From MFD01275-c22 sp963705885 (lineage in GTDB: Bacteria > Actinomycetota > Actinomycetes > JACCUZ01), in NCBI GenBank assembly GCA_963705885.1, contig OY970120.1, positions 1,674,001-1,738,000 of the forward strand: a stretch of DNA of 64,000 nt, in the 5' to 3' direction. The notes under the pieces are model-generated. The model was not told the DNA's origin and did not search any database. It saw only the letters and a list, made by a program, of their open reading frames with translations. The position numbers were made by a program, and so were the translations under genes. Numbering within the stretch: position 1 is the first letter of the stretch; the number at the start of each line of letters is the position of its first letter. Positions 27,477-35,873 of this stretch are shown piece after piece.

Positions 27477-27480
27477 CGGC

Positions 27481-28485
27481 TCAGCGCGGCACGGGGACCG
27501 CGCCGAGGACCCCGTCGAGGACGGCCTCGGCCGTGACGCCCTCGAGCTCGGCCTCGGGGCGCAGCTCGACCCGGTGCCGCAGGGCGGGGCGGGCCAGCGC
27601 CTTCACGTCGTCCGGGGTCACGTAGTCGCGGCCCGAGAGCCAGGCCCACGCGCGGGCGGCCGACATCAGCGCCGTCGCCCCGCGCGGCGAGACGCCGAGC
27701 TGCAGCGACGGCGAGGAGCGGGTGGCCCGCGCGATGTCCACGACGTAGCCGACGACCTCGGGGGCCAGCGCGACCCGTCCTACGGCGGCCCGGCCCGCCT
27801 CGAGGTCGGCGCCCCCCGCGACCGCCCGCACGCCGGCGGCGCGCAGGTCACGCGGGTCGAACCCCTCCGCGTGCCGGGTCAGCACGGCGACCTCGTCCTC
27901 GCGCGGGGGCAGCGGCATCGTGAGCTTGAGCAGGAAGCGGTCCAGCTGCGCCTCGGGGAGCGGGTAGGTGCCTTCGTACTCCACGGGGTTCTGGGTCGCC
28001 ACGACGACGAACGGGTCGGGCAGCGCACGCGCCTCGCCCTCGACGGTGACCTGGCGCTCCTCCATCGCCTCCAGCAGCGCCGCCTGCGTCTTGGGAGGGG
28101 TCCGGTTGATCTCGTCGGCGAGCAGCAGGTTGGTGAAGACCGGGCCCTCGCGGAAGGAGAACGCCGAGGTGCGCGCGTCGTAGACCAGCGACCCGGTGAC
28201 GTCGCCCGGCATCAGGTCGGGGGTGAACTGCACGCGCTTGGTGCCCAGGTCCAGGGCCGCCGACAGCGTGCGCACGAGCAGGGTCTTGGCCACGCCCGGG
28301 ACGCCCTCGAGCAGGACGTGGCCCCGGCACAGCAGCGCGATGACCAGCCCGGTCACGGCGGCGTCCTGCCCGACCACGGCCTTGGCCACCTCGGCTCGCA
28401 GCGCGCGCAGCGCCTCGCGTCCTTCGTTCGCCGAGTCGATCGCGTCCGTCGCGTTCGTCGCGGCGTGCGGCTGGGGGTCGCTCAC
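27481..28485 (-). CDS. MoxR family AAA+ ATPase
   Basis: 334 aa. Walker A is GVPGVAKT, Walker B is LLLADEINR, sensor 1 is VVATQNPVEYEGTYPLPEAQ, and a sensor 2 helix lies in VSPRGATALMSAARAWA. MoxR ATPases act as chaperones for maturation of membrane or surface enzyme complexes with a DUF58/VWA partner, encoded directly downstream here. The GTG start overlaps the DUF4350 stop (GTGA), so expression is coupled to the operon. Confidence 0.93.
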   Translation of the reverse strand: MSDPQPHAATNATDAIDSANEGREALRALRAEVAKAVVGQDAAVTGLVIALLCRGHVLLEGVPGVAKTLLVRTLSAALDLGTKRVQFTPDLMPGDVTGSLVYDARTSAFSFREGPVFTNLLLADEINRTPPKTQAALLEAMEERQVTVEGEARALPDPFVVVATQNPVEYEGTYPLPEAQLDRFLLKLTMPLPPREDEVAVLTRHAEGFDPRDLRAAGVRAVAGGADLEAGRAAVGRVALAPEVVGYVVDIARATRSSPSLQLGVSPRGATALMSAARAWAWLSGRDYVTPDDVKALARPALRHRVELRPEAELEGVTAEAVLDGVLGAVPVPR

Positions 28486-29621
28486 GGTCGGCGGACCTCT
28501 CTCTCGAGGGCGTCGAGGTCGTCCGCGAGCCGCACCAGCGCGGCGTCGTCGGCAGGTGCGGCACCGTACAGGAGGGCCGCGACGTCCGGCGCGGTGCGCC
28601 GCGTGCGCGCGGCGACCGCGTCGACGACCGCCGGCGGCGCGGACCGGGTCGGGAGGCCGAGCGCCGGCACCGTCCGGGAGCGCGCTGCGGCGCGCAGGGC
28701 CTCGGCCGCCGTGTCGCGGGCGCCCGCCCGGCGGTAGAGCCGGGCCCGTCCCTCGACGGTCTCGGACGCCCGCACCACCACCGGCAGCGGTTCGGCGACG
28801 ACCGGCCCGAGCCGCCGGGCGCGCCAGAGCGCGACGAGCAGCAACGCGACGGCGAGCTGGACGAGGGCCCACCAGACGCCGTCGGGCACGAGGGAGTAGA
28901 AGGACGTCTGCTGCGCCCGCGCGGGCACGTCGGCCAGCGACGGGAGGTACCACACGAGCCGGGGGTTCTCGCCGAGCAGCCCGAGGACGAGGGCCGCGTT
29001 GCCCTCGTCGCCCAGGCTGTCGTTGGTGAGTGCCGTCGCGCTGCCCACGAGCGTCACCGCACGGCCCGCGTCGACGACCCGCACGAGCGAGGGCCGGCCG
29101 TCGCGCGCGTAGCACCGGAGGGCGTCGGTGTCTCCGGCGACCTCGTAGTCCTGCCCGCCGACCTCGGCGGCACCTGCCCGGCGCGCCGCGCCGAGCTCGC
29201 AGCCTGGCTGGCGCAGGCCGGGCGAGGACCCACGTCCCGCGGTCACCGCGGCAGCGAAGCGCTCCGGGGCGGGGGGCGCGACCACCACCAGGTCGGCGCC
29301 CGTCGCGCGCACGGAGTCGACCTGCTGGTCGACCAGCAGCCCGGGGTCGACCACGAGCACCGTGTCGCCGGCCGTGGCCGACGCGCGCACCCCGGCGGTG
29401 GTGGTGGCGAGGTCCACCCGGACGCCCTGGTCGCGCAGCACCTCCGCGACCGCCCGGCTGCCGGAGGGCTCCGGTGACCGGGGGTCGAGCCGCTCGCTGC
29501 CGCTGCCGCCGGCCAGGACCGCCAGGGCGAGCGCGCCGAGCAGCACGACGGCCAGGACGACCACCGGCCCCCGCGCCCGCCGCCAGAGCTGCCCCGCGGT
29601 CGGGGCGAGCGTCGTCGTCAC
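28482..29621 (-). CDS. DUF4350 domain membrane protein
   Basis: 379 aa. A helix at residues 18-40 (GPVVVLAVVLLGALALAVLAGG) leads into an extracytoplasmic alpha/beta domain typical of DUF4350 (SRAVAEVLRDQGVRVDLATT, LLVDQQVDSVRATGADLVVV). A second helix at about 250-270 (GVWWALVQLAVALLLVALW) returns to the cytoplasm, with a C-terminal helical tail. The family is found only in MoxR-DUF58 operons and has no known activity. It overlaps both neighbours by 4 bp. Confidence 0.87.
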   Translation of the reverse strand: MTTTLAPTAGQLWRRARGPVVVLAVVLLGALALAVLAGGSGSERLDPRSPEPSGSRAVAEVLRDQGVRVDLATTTAGVRASATAGDTVLVVDPGLLVDQQVDSVRATGADLVVVAPPAPERFAAAVTAGRGSSPGLRQPGCELGAARRAGAAEVGGQDYEVAGDTDALRCYARDGRPSLVRVVDAGRAVTLVGSATALTNDSLGDEGNAALVLGLLGENPRLVWYLPSLADVPARAQQTSFYSLVPDGVWWALVQLAVALLLVALWRARRLGPVVAEPLPVVVRASETVEGRARLYRRAGARDTAAEALRAAARSRTVPALGLPTRSAPPAVVDAVAARTRRTAPDVAALLYGAAPADDAALVRLADDLDALEREVRRP

Positions 29622-30268
29622 CACCGGGCGGTCGCACCGGCCCCGGACGGGGCGTCGGCCCGCACCGGGCGGGCGTCGGCGACCTGCCGGTCCAGGGCCC
29701 GCAGCGTCTCGTCGCTCCCTGGGCCCGCCGGGTGCCCGCCGTACCAGACCTCGTCGAACAGGCGGGCCCCGGACCGCAGCGCGGAAGCGCACGTGGGCAG
29801 GGCCAGCCCTGCCTCGTGGGCCGCCTCGTCGGCCGTGCGGCCCGGCCGTGGCTCGAGGACGGAGCGCTCCTCGAGGGAGCGGACGACGGCGCGCAGGCGC
29901 TCGCGGACGGCTTCGGCCCACTCGCCGGCCGCGGCGTGCGCGGCGGCGGCCGAGCGGTGCTCGTCGGCCGTGCGCTCGCGCCCGGCGAACAGCGGCAGGG
30001 CCGCTGCCTCCCGCCGGCCCAGCGGCCCGACCCGGAGGCGGACCGCGACCACGGCCGCCACGAGCAGCAGCACCAGCACCGCGACCCCGGCGTAGCCCCC
30101 GGGGGAGACGCCCGCAGCCCCGTCGAGGAGGTCGACCGCCCGGTCGTAGAGCCAGCCGAGCACCCGCTCGACCAGGCCGGGCCCGGCGTCGCGGTAGACC
30201 TGCTTGGCCAGCTCCTCGCGCGCGGCCTGCTGGGCGGCCTCGCGGCCCAGCTCGACCGGGACGCTCAT
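29618..30268 (-). CDS. DUF4129 domain protein
   Basis: 216 aa. One transmembrane segment lies at residues 58-78 (AGVAVLVLLLVAAVVAVRL). The cytoplasmic C-terminal DUF4129 domain runs from about residue 100 (AAAHAAAGEWAEAVRERLRA) to ARLFDEVWYGGHPAG. In other bacteria this domain is fused to transglutaminase-like proteins in DUF58/MoxR operons. The ATG overlaps the stop of the upstream membrane protein (ATGA). Confidence 0.87.
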   Translation of the reverse strand: MSVPVELGREAAQQAAREELAKQVYRDAGPGLVERVLGWLYDRAVDLLDGAAGVSPGGYAGVAVLVLLLVAAVVAVRLRVGPLGRREAAALPLFAGRERTADEHRSAAAAHAAAGEWAEAVRERLRAVVRSLEERSVLEPRPGRTADEAAHEAGLALPTCASALRSGARLFDEVWYGGHPAGPGSDETLRALDRQVADARPVRADAPSGAGATARW

Positions 30269-31464
30269 CCGGGACCGGGACCGGGACCGGGACCGGGACC
30301 GGGACGGGCCGACGGCGTCGCCGTCGCGTGCGGGACCCCGGCGGCGCGCGCCAGCTCGAGGTCCAGCGCCTCGCGCCGGATGCGTCGGTCGACGTAGAGC
30401 AGGGCGGTCGAGACCGCGGTGAAGGGCCACGTCACCGCCGAGGCCACGATCGTGCCGAGAGCGGTCACGAGCAGGGGCAGGATCTCGTAGGGGTTGACGT
30501 CGTTCCCGCTGGTGGTGAGGAACGCCACGACGACCGTCAGCACGGTGAACGGCACGCTGAGGATGCCCGCCAGGAACTGCGCGATGACGTTGACCAGCAG
30601 CAGGATGCCGAAGGTGCGCCACCACGCGCCCTTGACGAGCTCGCGCGACCTGCGCAGGGAGGCCGTCACCGGCTGCCGCTCCAGGACGATGGCCGCGGGC
30701 GCGAGGGCGAACGCCACGTAGAGGTAGACGGCGAGCGCGACGGCCAGCGGGACGCCGAGGACGAACGCGACGACCACGGCCGCGACGGGCGCGTCGAGCA
30801 GGGCGAGCAGGATGCCGGGCACCAGGGCGGCGAGCAGCACCCCCAGCACCGCGAGGAACACCAGGGCCGTGACGGCCAGCAGCGCGGGGATGCGTGGACG
30901 TGCCTGCGCCCAGGCCGCCCCCGCGCCGATGCGCTGACCCAGCACGGCGCGGCTCACGACCACGGTGAGGATGCCGGTCAGCAGCAGGGTCGCGACGAGC
31001 GTGACGACGATCTGCACCCCGGCCGCCGACAGGGCGCTCGCGGTGAACGCGATCTGCTGGTCGGGGTCGGTGGGCTGGTCGACCCCGAAGCCGATGTCGC
31101 CGACGTCGCGCAGCAGCAGCCAGGTCAGCGGCACGGTCAGCAGCTGGGTCGCCACGGCCACGAGCGCCGACAGGCCGAGCATGATCATCGGCTGGGACCG
31201 GATGCTCGAGATGGCCCCGTCGAGGATCTCGCCGACGCCGAGGGGCCGGAGCGGGATCACGCCCGGCTTCGGGGGCGGCGGGGGCGGCGTCCACTGCGGC
31301 GACGGGCCCCAGCCGGGCTGCGCCCCCCACCCGGTCGCCGGGCCGGACGGCGGCGCCGGTGGTCCACCCGGGGGGACGTACGGCGGGCGCGGCGGCGGCT
31401 GCTGCGGAGCCCACCCGGGCTGCACCGGTTGGACGGGCGGCGTCCACCCGGGCTGGTCGGTCAC
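30265..31464 (-). CDS. polytopic membrane protein with glycerophosphodiesterase-type membrane domain
   Basis: 399 aa. The first 75 residues are Pro/Gln/Gly-rich (VQPVQPGWAPQQPPPRPPYV) and probably disordered. Six to seven helices follow between 95 and 355, in the pattern of the glycerophosphoryl diester phosphodiesterase membrane domain (LRPLGVGEILDGAISSIRSQP, ALAPAAIVLERQPVTASLRRSRELVKG). No phosphodiesterase catalytic domain is attached. The C-terminus is a Pro-Gly repeat made by a hexanucleotide repeat. I chose GTG 31464; CACGAT on the coding strand lies 6 nt upstream, as at two other starts in this window. Confidence 0.82.
   Translation of the reverse strand: MTDQPGWTPPVQPVQPGWAPQQPPPRPPYVPPGGPPAPPSGPATGWGAQPGWGPSPQWTPPPPPPKPGVIPLRPLGVGEILDGAISSIRSQPMIMLGLSALVAVATQLLTVPLTWLLLRDVGDIGFGVDQPTDPDQQIAFTASALSAAGVQIVVTLVATLLLTGILTVVVSRAVLGQRIGAGAAWAQARPRIPALLAVTALVFLAVLGVLLAALVPGILLALLDAPVAAVVVAFVLGVPLAVALAVYLYVAFALAPAAIVLERQPVTASLRRSRELVKGAWWRTFGILLLVNVIAQFLAGILSVPFTVLTVVVAFLTTSGNDVNPYEILPLLVTALGTIVASAVTWPFTAVSTALLYVDRRIRREALDLELARAAGVPHATATPSARPGPGPGPGPGPG
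30269..30304. repeat. hexanucleotide tandem repeat, six units
   Basis: Six perfect units of CCGGGA encode the (Pro-Gly)n C-terminus of the membrane protein and abut the DUF4129 start codon. Changes in copy number keep the reading frame. Confidence 0.9.
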
Positions 31465-31592
31465 CGGGTCATCGTGCCACGCGCGCCTCACCCGTCACCG
31501 GGCCGTCCGGGTGACCCCGGGCGGCATCGCCAAGATCGACGCCGTCGCGCCGGGACCCGGGATCGGGGCCTGCGACGTGCCACGATGGACCC

Positions 31593-31610
31593 ATGAGGAC
31601 GGGCAGATGA
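31593..31610 (+). other. five-codon leader ORF overlapping the mtrA start
   Basis: ATG at 31593 opens Met-Arg-Thr-Gly-Arg-stop, and its TGA overlaps the mtrA ATG in an ATGA. CACGAT (31581-31586) lies 6 nt before the mini-ORF, so it could be leaderless and deliver ribosomes to mtrA by coupling. The reading is visible; its use is inference. Confidence 0.4.
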
Positions 31611-32284
31611 AGGGCCGGGTGCTCATCGTCGACGACGACACCGCGCTGGCCGAGATGCTGGGCATCGTCCTGCGCGGCGAGGGCTACGAGCCGGTGCTCT
31701 GCGCCGACGGCGACCAGGCGGTGGCCGCCTTCCGCGAGCACAAGCCGGACCTCGTGCTGCTCGACCTGATGCTGCCCGGCACCGACGGCATCGACGTCTG
31801 CCGGGCGATCCGCGCCGAGTCCGGGGTCCCGATCGTCATGCTCACCGCGAAGACCGACACCGTCGACGTCGTCGTCGGGCTCGAGTCCGGCGCCGACGAC
31901 TACGTGATGAAGCCGTTCAAGCCCAAGGAGCTCGTCGCGCGCATCCGGGCACGGCTGCGGCGCAGCGAGGAGCCGGCACCCGAGCTGCTCGAGGTCGGCG
32001 ACCTCGTCATCGACGTCGCCGGTCACTCGGTCAAGCGCGACGGCGCCCCCATCGCGCTCACGCCGCTGGAGTTCGACCTGCTCGTCGCCCTCGCCCGCAA
32101 GCCGTGGCAGGTGTTCACCCGCGAGGTGCTGCTCGAGCAGGTCTGGGGCTACCGGCACGCCGCCGACACCCGGCTGGTGAACGTCCACGTGCAGCGGCTG
32201 CGCTCCAAGGTCGAGCGCGACCCCGAGCGGCCGGACGTCGTGGTCACGGTCCGCGGCGTCGGCTACAAGGCGGGGCCGGCCTGA
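31607..32284 (+). CDS. mtrA: MtrA two-component response regulator (OmpR/PhoB family)
   Basis: 225 aa. The receiver has the acidic pair D9-D10, phosphoacceptor D53 (LVLLDLMLPG), the Thr in MLTAK and Lys in VMKPFKPKEL. The C-terminal winged helix runs from about residue 130 (LTPLEFDLLVALARKPWQVF, VWGYRHAADTRLVNVHVQRLRSK). MtrA is the conserved actinobacterial regulator of cell division, wall metabolism and, in Streptomyces, antibiotic and developmental genes. The ATG follows a GGACGGG. mtrB and lpqB follow with overlaps, the standard operon. Confidence 0.96.
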   Translation: MKGRVLIVDDDTALAEMLGIVLRGEGYEPVLCADGDQAVAAFREHKPDLVLLDLMLPGTDGIDVCRAIRAESGVPIVMLTAKTDTVDVVVGLESGADDYVMKPFKPKELVARIRARLRRSEEPAPELLEVGDLVIDVAGHSVKRDGAPIALTPLEFDLLVALARKPWQVFTREVLLEQVWGYRHAADTRLVNVHVQRLRSKVERDPERPDVVVTVRGVGYKAGPA

Positions 32285-33996
32285 CCGACCTCCCGGCCGC
32301 CGCCGGGCCGGCGCGGACCTCGCGACTCCCGGCCCTGGGCCAGCGCGCCCAGCGTCACCTCCGGCGGTGGTGGCGGCGGTCGATCGCGCTGTGGCGGCGG
32401 TCCCTGCAGCTGCGCGTGGTCACGACCACGACCGCCTTCTCGATCGTGGCGATCATGGTCCTGGGCAACGTCCTCATGAGCAGCGTCCGCGACGGGCTGC
32501 TCGACGCCAAGGTGTCGTCCTCGCTCGCCGAGGCGTCGACCGGCAGCCGGACCGCGCAGGAGGCCTTCGACTCCGCCGACCGCAGCGAGGCGCCCAGCGT
32601 CTACGACATCCTCGTGCCGGACCTCGTCCGGTCGCTGTCGAAGGGCGGCACCAGCCCGGACGGGTCGCGCGAGGTCGTGCTGCTGCGCGGCCCGGACGTC
32701 GCCGCGCCGGAGGCGCCCCTCGGCCGCAGCTCGTTCGGCGCCGACGTCGACGCCGTCCCGGCGGGGCTGCGCGAGAAGGTCCGCGTCGAGTCGGTGCAGC
32801 AGTGGACGTACAGCCAGGTGCAGCGCAGCTCGGGCCGGACCGTGCCCGTCGTCGTCGTGGGCTCTCGCGTCCTGGTGCCGCAGATCGGGTCGTACGAGCT
32901 GTACTTCATGTTCCCGCTCGACGAGGAGCAGGACACCCTGGGGCTGGTGCGCCGCGCGCTGCTGCTCGCCGCGCTCGGTCTGGTCATCCTCGTCGGCGGC
33001 ATCGCCTGGCTCGTCACCCGGCAGGTGGTGACACCGGTGCGCATGGCGGCGCGCATCGCCGAGCGGCTCTCGGCCGGCCGTCTCGAGGAGCGCATGCGGG
33101 TGCGCGGCGAGGACGACCTGGCGCGGCTCGCGGCCTCGTTCAACCGGATGGCCACCAGCCTGCAGCGGCAGATCCGCCAGCTCGAGGACCTCTCCCGCGT
33201 CCAGCGCCGGTTCGTCTCCGACGTCTCCCACGAGCTGCGCACGCCGCTCACGACGGTGCGGATGGCGGCCGACGTCCTGCACGAGGCCCGGGCCGGCTTC
33301 GACCCGGCGGTGGAGCGCAGCGCCGAGATCCTGCAGGCACAGCTCGACCGGTTCGAGTCGCTGCTCGCCGACCTGCTGGAGATCAGCCGCTACGACGCGG
33401 GGGCCGCGGTGCTCGACGCCGAGCCGACCGACCTCGTGGGCATCGCCCGCCACGTCATCGAGTCGATGGACCCGCTGGCCGACCGCCGCGGCAGCGAGCT
33501 GGTCCTCGTGGCTCCCGGCGACGCCTGCGTGGCCGATGTCGACAGCCGGCGGATCGAGCGCATCCTGCGCAACCTGGTGGCGAACGCCATCGAGCACGGC
33601 GAGGGTCGCGCCATCACGGTTCTGGTCGCCTGCGACGAGGACACGGCGGCCGTGGCGGTGCGCGACCGCGGCGCGGGTCTGGCCTCGCCGGACGTGACGA
33701 TGGTCTTCAACCGGTTCTGGCGGGCCGACCCGGCCCGGGCACGCACGACCGGCGGCACGGGGCTCGGGCTCTCGATCGCGCTCGAGGACGCGCACCTGCA
33801 CCACGGCTGGTTGCAGGTGTGGGGCGCCCCGGGCGACGGCTGCCAGTTCCGGCTGACCCTGCCCCGGCGGGCCGGCAGTGAGCTGACCGGCTCGCCGATC
33901 CCGCTGGAGCCGCGCGACTCCGCGCGTCGCCGGCGCCCGGTGCGGGTCGGGGAGCCCTACCGCACCGTCGGGGCTCCCGGAGGCGTCCGTGACTAG
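32281..33996 (+). CDS. mtrB: MtrB sensor histidine kinase
   Basis: About 571 aa. TM1 lies near residues 42-65, an extracellular sensor domain runs to about 218, and TM2 (LLLAALGLVILVGGIAWLV) leads into HAMP. HisKA follows with FVSDVSHELRTPL (phospho-His about 317), then HATPase with NLVANAIEHGE, DRGAGL and GGTGLGLSIA. The start is a problem. No ATG, GTG or TTG exists between mtrA and TM1 in this frame; the nearest GTG upstream is 178 bp inside mtrA. A CTG at 32281 overlapping the mtrA stop (CTGA) is the best candidate. MtrB phosphorylates MtrA. Confidence 0.93.
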   Translation: MTDLPAAAGPARTSRLPALGQRAQRHLRRWWRRSIALWRRSLQLRVVTTTTAFSIVAIMVLGNVLMSSVRDGLLDAKVSSSLAEASTGSRTAQEAFDSADRSEAPSVYDILVPDLVRSLSKGGTSPDGSREVVLLRGPDVAAPEAPLGRSSFGADVDAVPAGLREKVRVESVQQWTYSQVQRSSGRTVPVVVVGSRVLVPQIGSYELYFMFPLDEEQDTLGLVRRALLLAALGLVILVGGIAWLVTRQVVTPVRMAARIAERLSAGRLEERMRVRGEDDLARLAASFNRMATSLQRQIRQLEDLSRVQRRFVSDVSHELRTPLTTVRMAADVLHEARAGFDPAVERSAEILQAQLDRFESLLADLLEISRYDAGAAVLDAEPTDLVGIARHVIESMDPLADRRGSELVLVAPGDACVADVDSRRIERILRNLVANAIEHGEGRAITVLVACDEDTAAVAVRDRGAGLASPDVTMVFNRFWRADPARARTTGGTGLGLSIALEDAHLHHGWLQVWGAPGDGCQFRLTLPRRAGSELTGSPIPLEPRDSARRRRPVRVGEPYRTVGAPGGVRD

Positions 33997-35755
33997 GGCC
34001 ACCCGCCGCGCCGGCAGCCTGCGCGCCGCCGCCGTCGGGCTGGCCGCGCTCCTCCTCGTGACGGCCTGCGCAGCGATCCCGACGTCGGGGCCGGTGCGGG
34101 CCGGCGGCGACCCCGGGCTCGAGCGGGCCGACCTGGCGGTGCCCGCGATCGGCGTGCCCCCGGTCCGGGGCGCCTCGCCGGAGGACGTCGTGCGCGGCTT
34201 CCTGCGGGCCAGCGCCGACTTCGTCGGCGACCACGCCGTCGCGCGGCTGTACCTCACGCCGGAGGCTCGCTCGCAGTGGCGGGCGTCGACCGGCACGTCG
34301 GTCTACGACCGGGTCAACGCTCCGCTGACCGCGCAGGCCGAGGACGACGGCACGGTCACCGTCCGGGCGGCCGAGGTGGCCACCATCGACGCGGAGGGCT
34401 CCTTCCGCCGTACGCCCGAGGGCACCGAGGTCGCGCGCACCTTCCGGATGGCGCGGCTGGACGGCGAGTGGCGCATCGCGGGGCTCGACGACGGCCTGCT
34501 GCTCTCCCTCGTCGACGTCCAGGAGAGCTTCCGCGCCGTCTCGCTGTACTTCCTGTCCCGCTCCGCCAACACGCTGGTGCCCGACACCGTTCTCCTGCCG
34601 GAGCTGCCCGGCCTGTCGACGAAGGTCGTCGGCCGGCTGCTGCGGGGGCCCACGTCCGCCCTGCGCGGCGCGGTGGGCACGGCCTTCCCCCAGGGCACCT
34701 CGCTCGAGGTGGCGTCGGTGCCGGTGAACGACGGGCTGGCGACCGTGCGGCTCGACGAGAACGCGTTGCGCGCCGACGACGACGCGCGCGAGCGCATGTC
34801 GGCCCAGATCGTCTGGACGCTCAAGCAGCTGGGCCCCGACATCCAGCGCATCCGCATCACCGCCGCCGGCGAGGACCTGGTCGTCTCCGGTGTCGGTGTC
34901 GAGCAGAGCCGCAACTCGTGGCAGACCTACGACCCGGCGGGCCTCGGCGGCATCCCCTCGGTCTACGCGGTGCGCGACGGCCGCGCGGGCGTCCTCATCG
35001 AGAACGAGTTCGCGCCGGTCGACGGGGCGGCGGGTGCCGAGGGGGCGGGCGTCCGCACCCCGGCGGTGTCGCTCGACGAGAACCGCGTCGCGACCGTGAG
35101 CCTGGACGGGAGGACGGTGTCGACCGGCCGGCTCGTCGAGGGCGCGGCCCTGCGCCCTGTGCTCAGCGGAGGCGACTTCGCCCGGCCGTCGTGGGACCCG
35201 CTGGGCAACCTCTGGGCCGTCGACCGGGCCGCGGGCACCCTCGTGGTGCTCCCCGAGGGGGCCGAGGCCGCGACGGCCGTCGGGCTGCCGAAGCTCCCGG
35301 GGGGCGCACCCACCGGCGTGGCCGTCTCGCGTGACGGCGCCCGCGTCGCCCTCGTCACGGGCAGCGGCCGTGGCGCCCGCCTGGTGGTCGCGACCGTGAC
35401 GGGCGTGGACGTGCTCGGTGAGCAGGGTGAGGCGACGGTCTCGCTGGTGGCCGCCCGCGAGGTCCTGCCCGACCTGCGGGGCGTGCGCGGGGTGGCCTGG
35501 TCCTCGGCCGGGACCCTCGCGGTCCTCGGCAGCCGCGACGAGCTCGCCCAGCGGCCGCTGGACACGAGCATCGACGGCTACCAGGTGCGCGAGTTCGAGC
35601 CGCTCAGCGAGCTGGTCTCGCTGGCCTCCGCCCCCGTCGAGCAGCAGGGCAGCCCGCTCGTCGTGGGGACCGCCGACGGCCGCCTCGAGCTCTACACGGC
35701 CGGGCGCGGCTGGCTCAACCTCGGACCGGGCTCCGACCCGGCCTACCCCGGCTGA
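33989..35755 (+). CDS. lpqB: lipoprotein LpqB
   Basis: 588 aa. The signal peptide ends in the lipobox LVTAC with lipidation at C27. An N-terminal domain (about 50-190) precedes a GerMN-like region (LPGLSTKVVGRLLRGPTSAL, VRLDENALRADDDARERMSAQ), then a C-terminal LpqB-type beta-propeller (about 300-588) with SLDENRVATVSLDG and PSWDPLGNLWAVDR. In mycobacteria LpqB binds the MtrB extracellular domain and modulates MtrA phosphorylation. The GTG lies 8 bp inside the end of mtrB. A strong hairpin follows the gene. Confidence 0.94.
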   Translation: MTRATRRAGSLRAAAVGLAALLLVTACAAIPTSGPVRAGGDPGLERADLAVPAIGVPPVRGASPEDVVRGFLRASADFVGDHAVARLYLTPEARSQWRASTGTSVYDRVNAPLTAQAEDDGTVTVRAAEVATIDAEGSFRRTPEGTEVARTFRMARLDGEWRIAGLDDGLLLSLVDVQESFRAVSLYFLSRSANTLVPDTVLLPELPGLSTKVVGRLLRGPTSALRGAVGTAFPQGTSLEVASVPVNDGLATVRLDENALRADDDARERMSAQIVWTLKQLGPDIQRIRITAAGEDLVVSGVGVEQSRNSWQTYDPAGLGGIPSVYAVRDGRAGVLIENEFAPVDGAAGAEGAGVRTPAVSLDENRVATVSLDGRTVSTGRLVEGAALRPVLSGGDFARPSWDPLGNLWAVDRAAGTLVVLPEGAEAATAVGLPKLPGGAPTGVAVSRDGARVALVTGSGRGARLVVATVTGVDVLGEQGEATVSLVAAREVLPDLRGVRGVAWSSAGTLAVLGSRDELAQRPLDTSIDGYQVREFEPLSELVSLASAPVEQQGSPLVVGTADGRLELYTAGRGWLNLGPGSDPAYPG

Positions 35756-35769
35756 GCGCGGCGTCCACA

Positions 35770-35817
35770 CCCGCCCGGCCCGGACCGGCCGTCCACAGGG
35801 ACCGGGCCGGAGGCGGG
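35770..35817 (+). terminator. hairpin after lpqB
   Basis: A 14-bp stem (CCCGCC/GGCGGG plus CGGCCCGG/CCGGGCCG) carries one 2-nt bulge on the 3' side and an 18-nt loop. There is no U-tract, like many high-GC terminators. It separates mtrAB-lpqB from comF. Confidence 0.5.
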
Positions 35818-35873
35818 GGTGCGGCGACCGCGCGGCCAGGCTGAGGTGCGTGGTCGGCTCGGGGTCAGCGCGC

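Noticed and set aside
32104..32280. GTG 32104 as the start of mtrB
   Set aside because: It would overlap mtrA by 181 bp and add an Arg-rich segment that is mtrA read in another frame.
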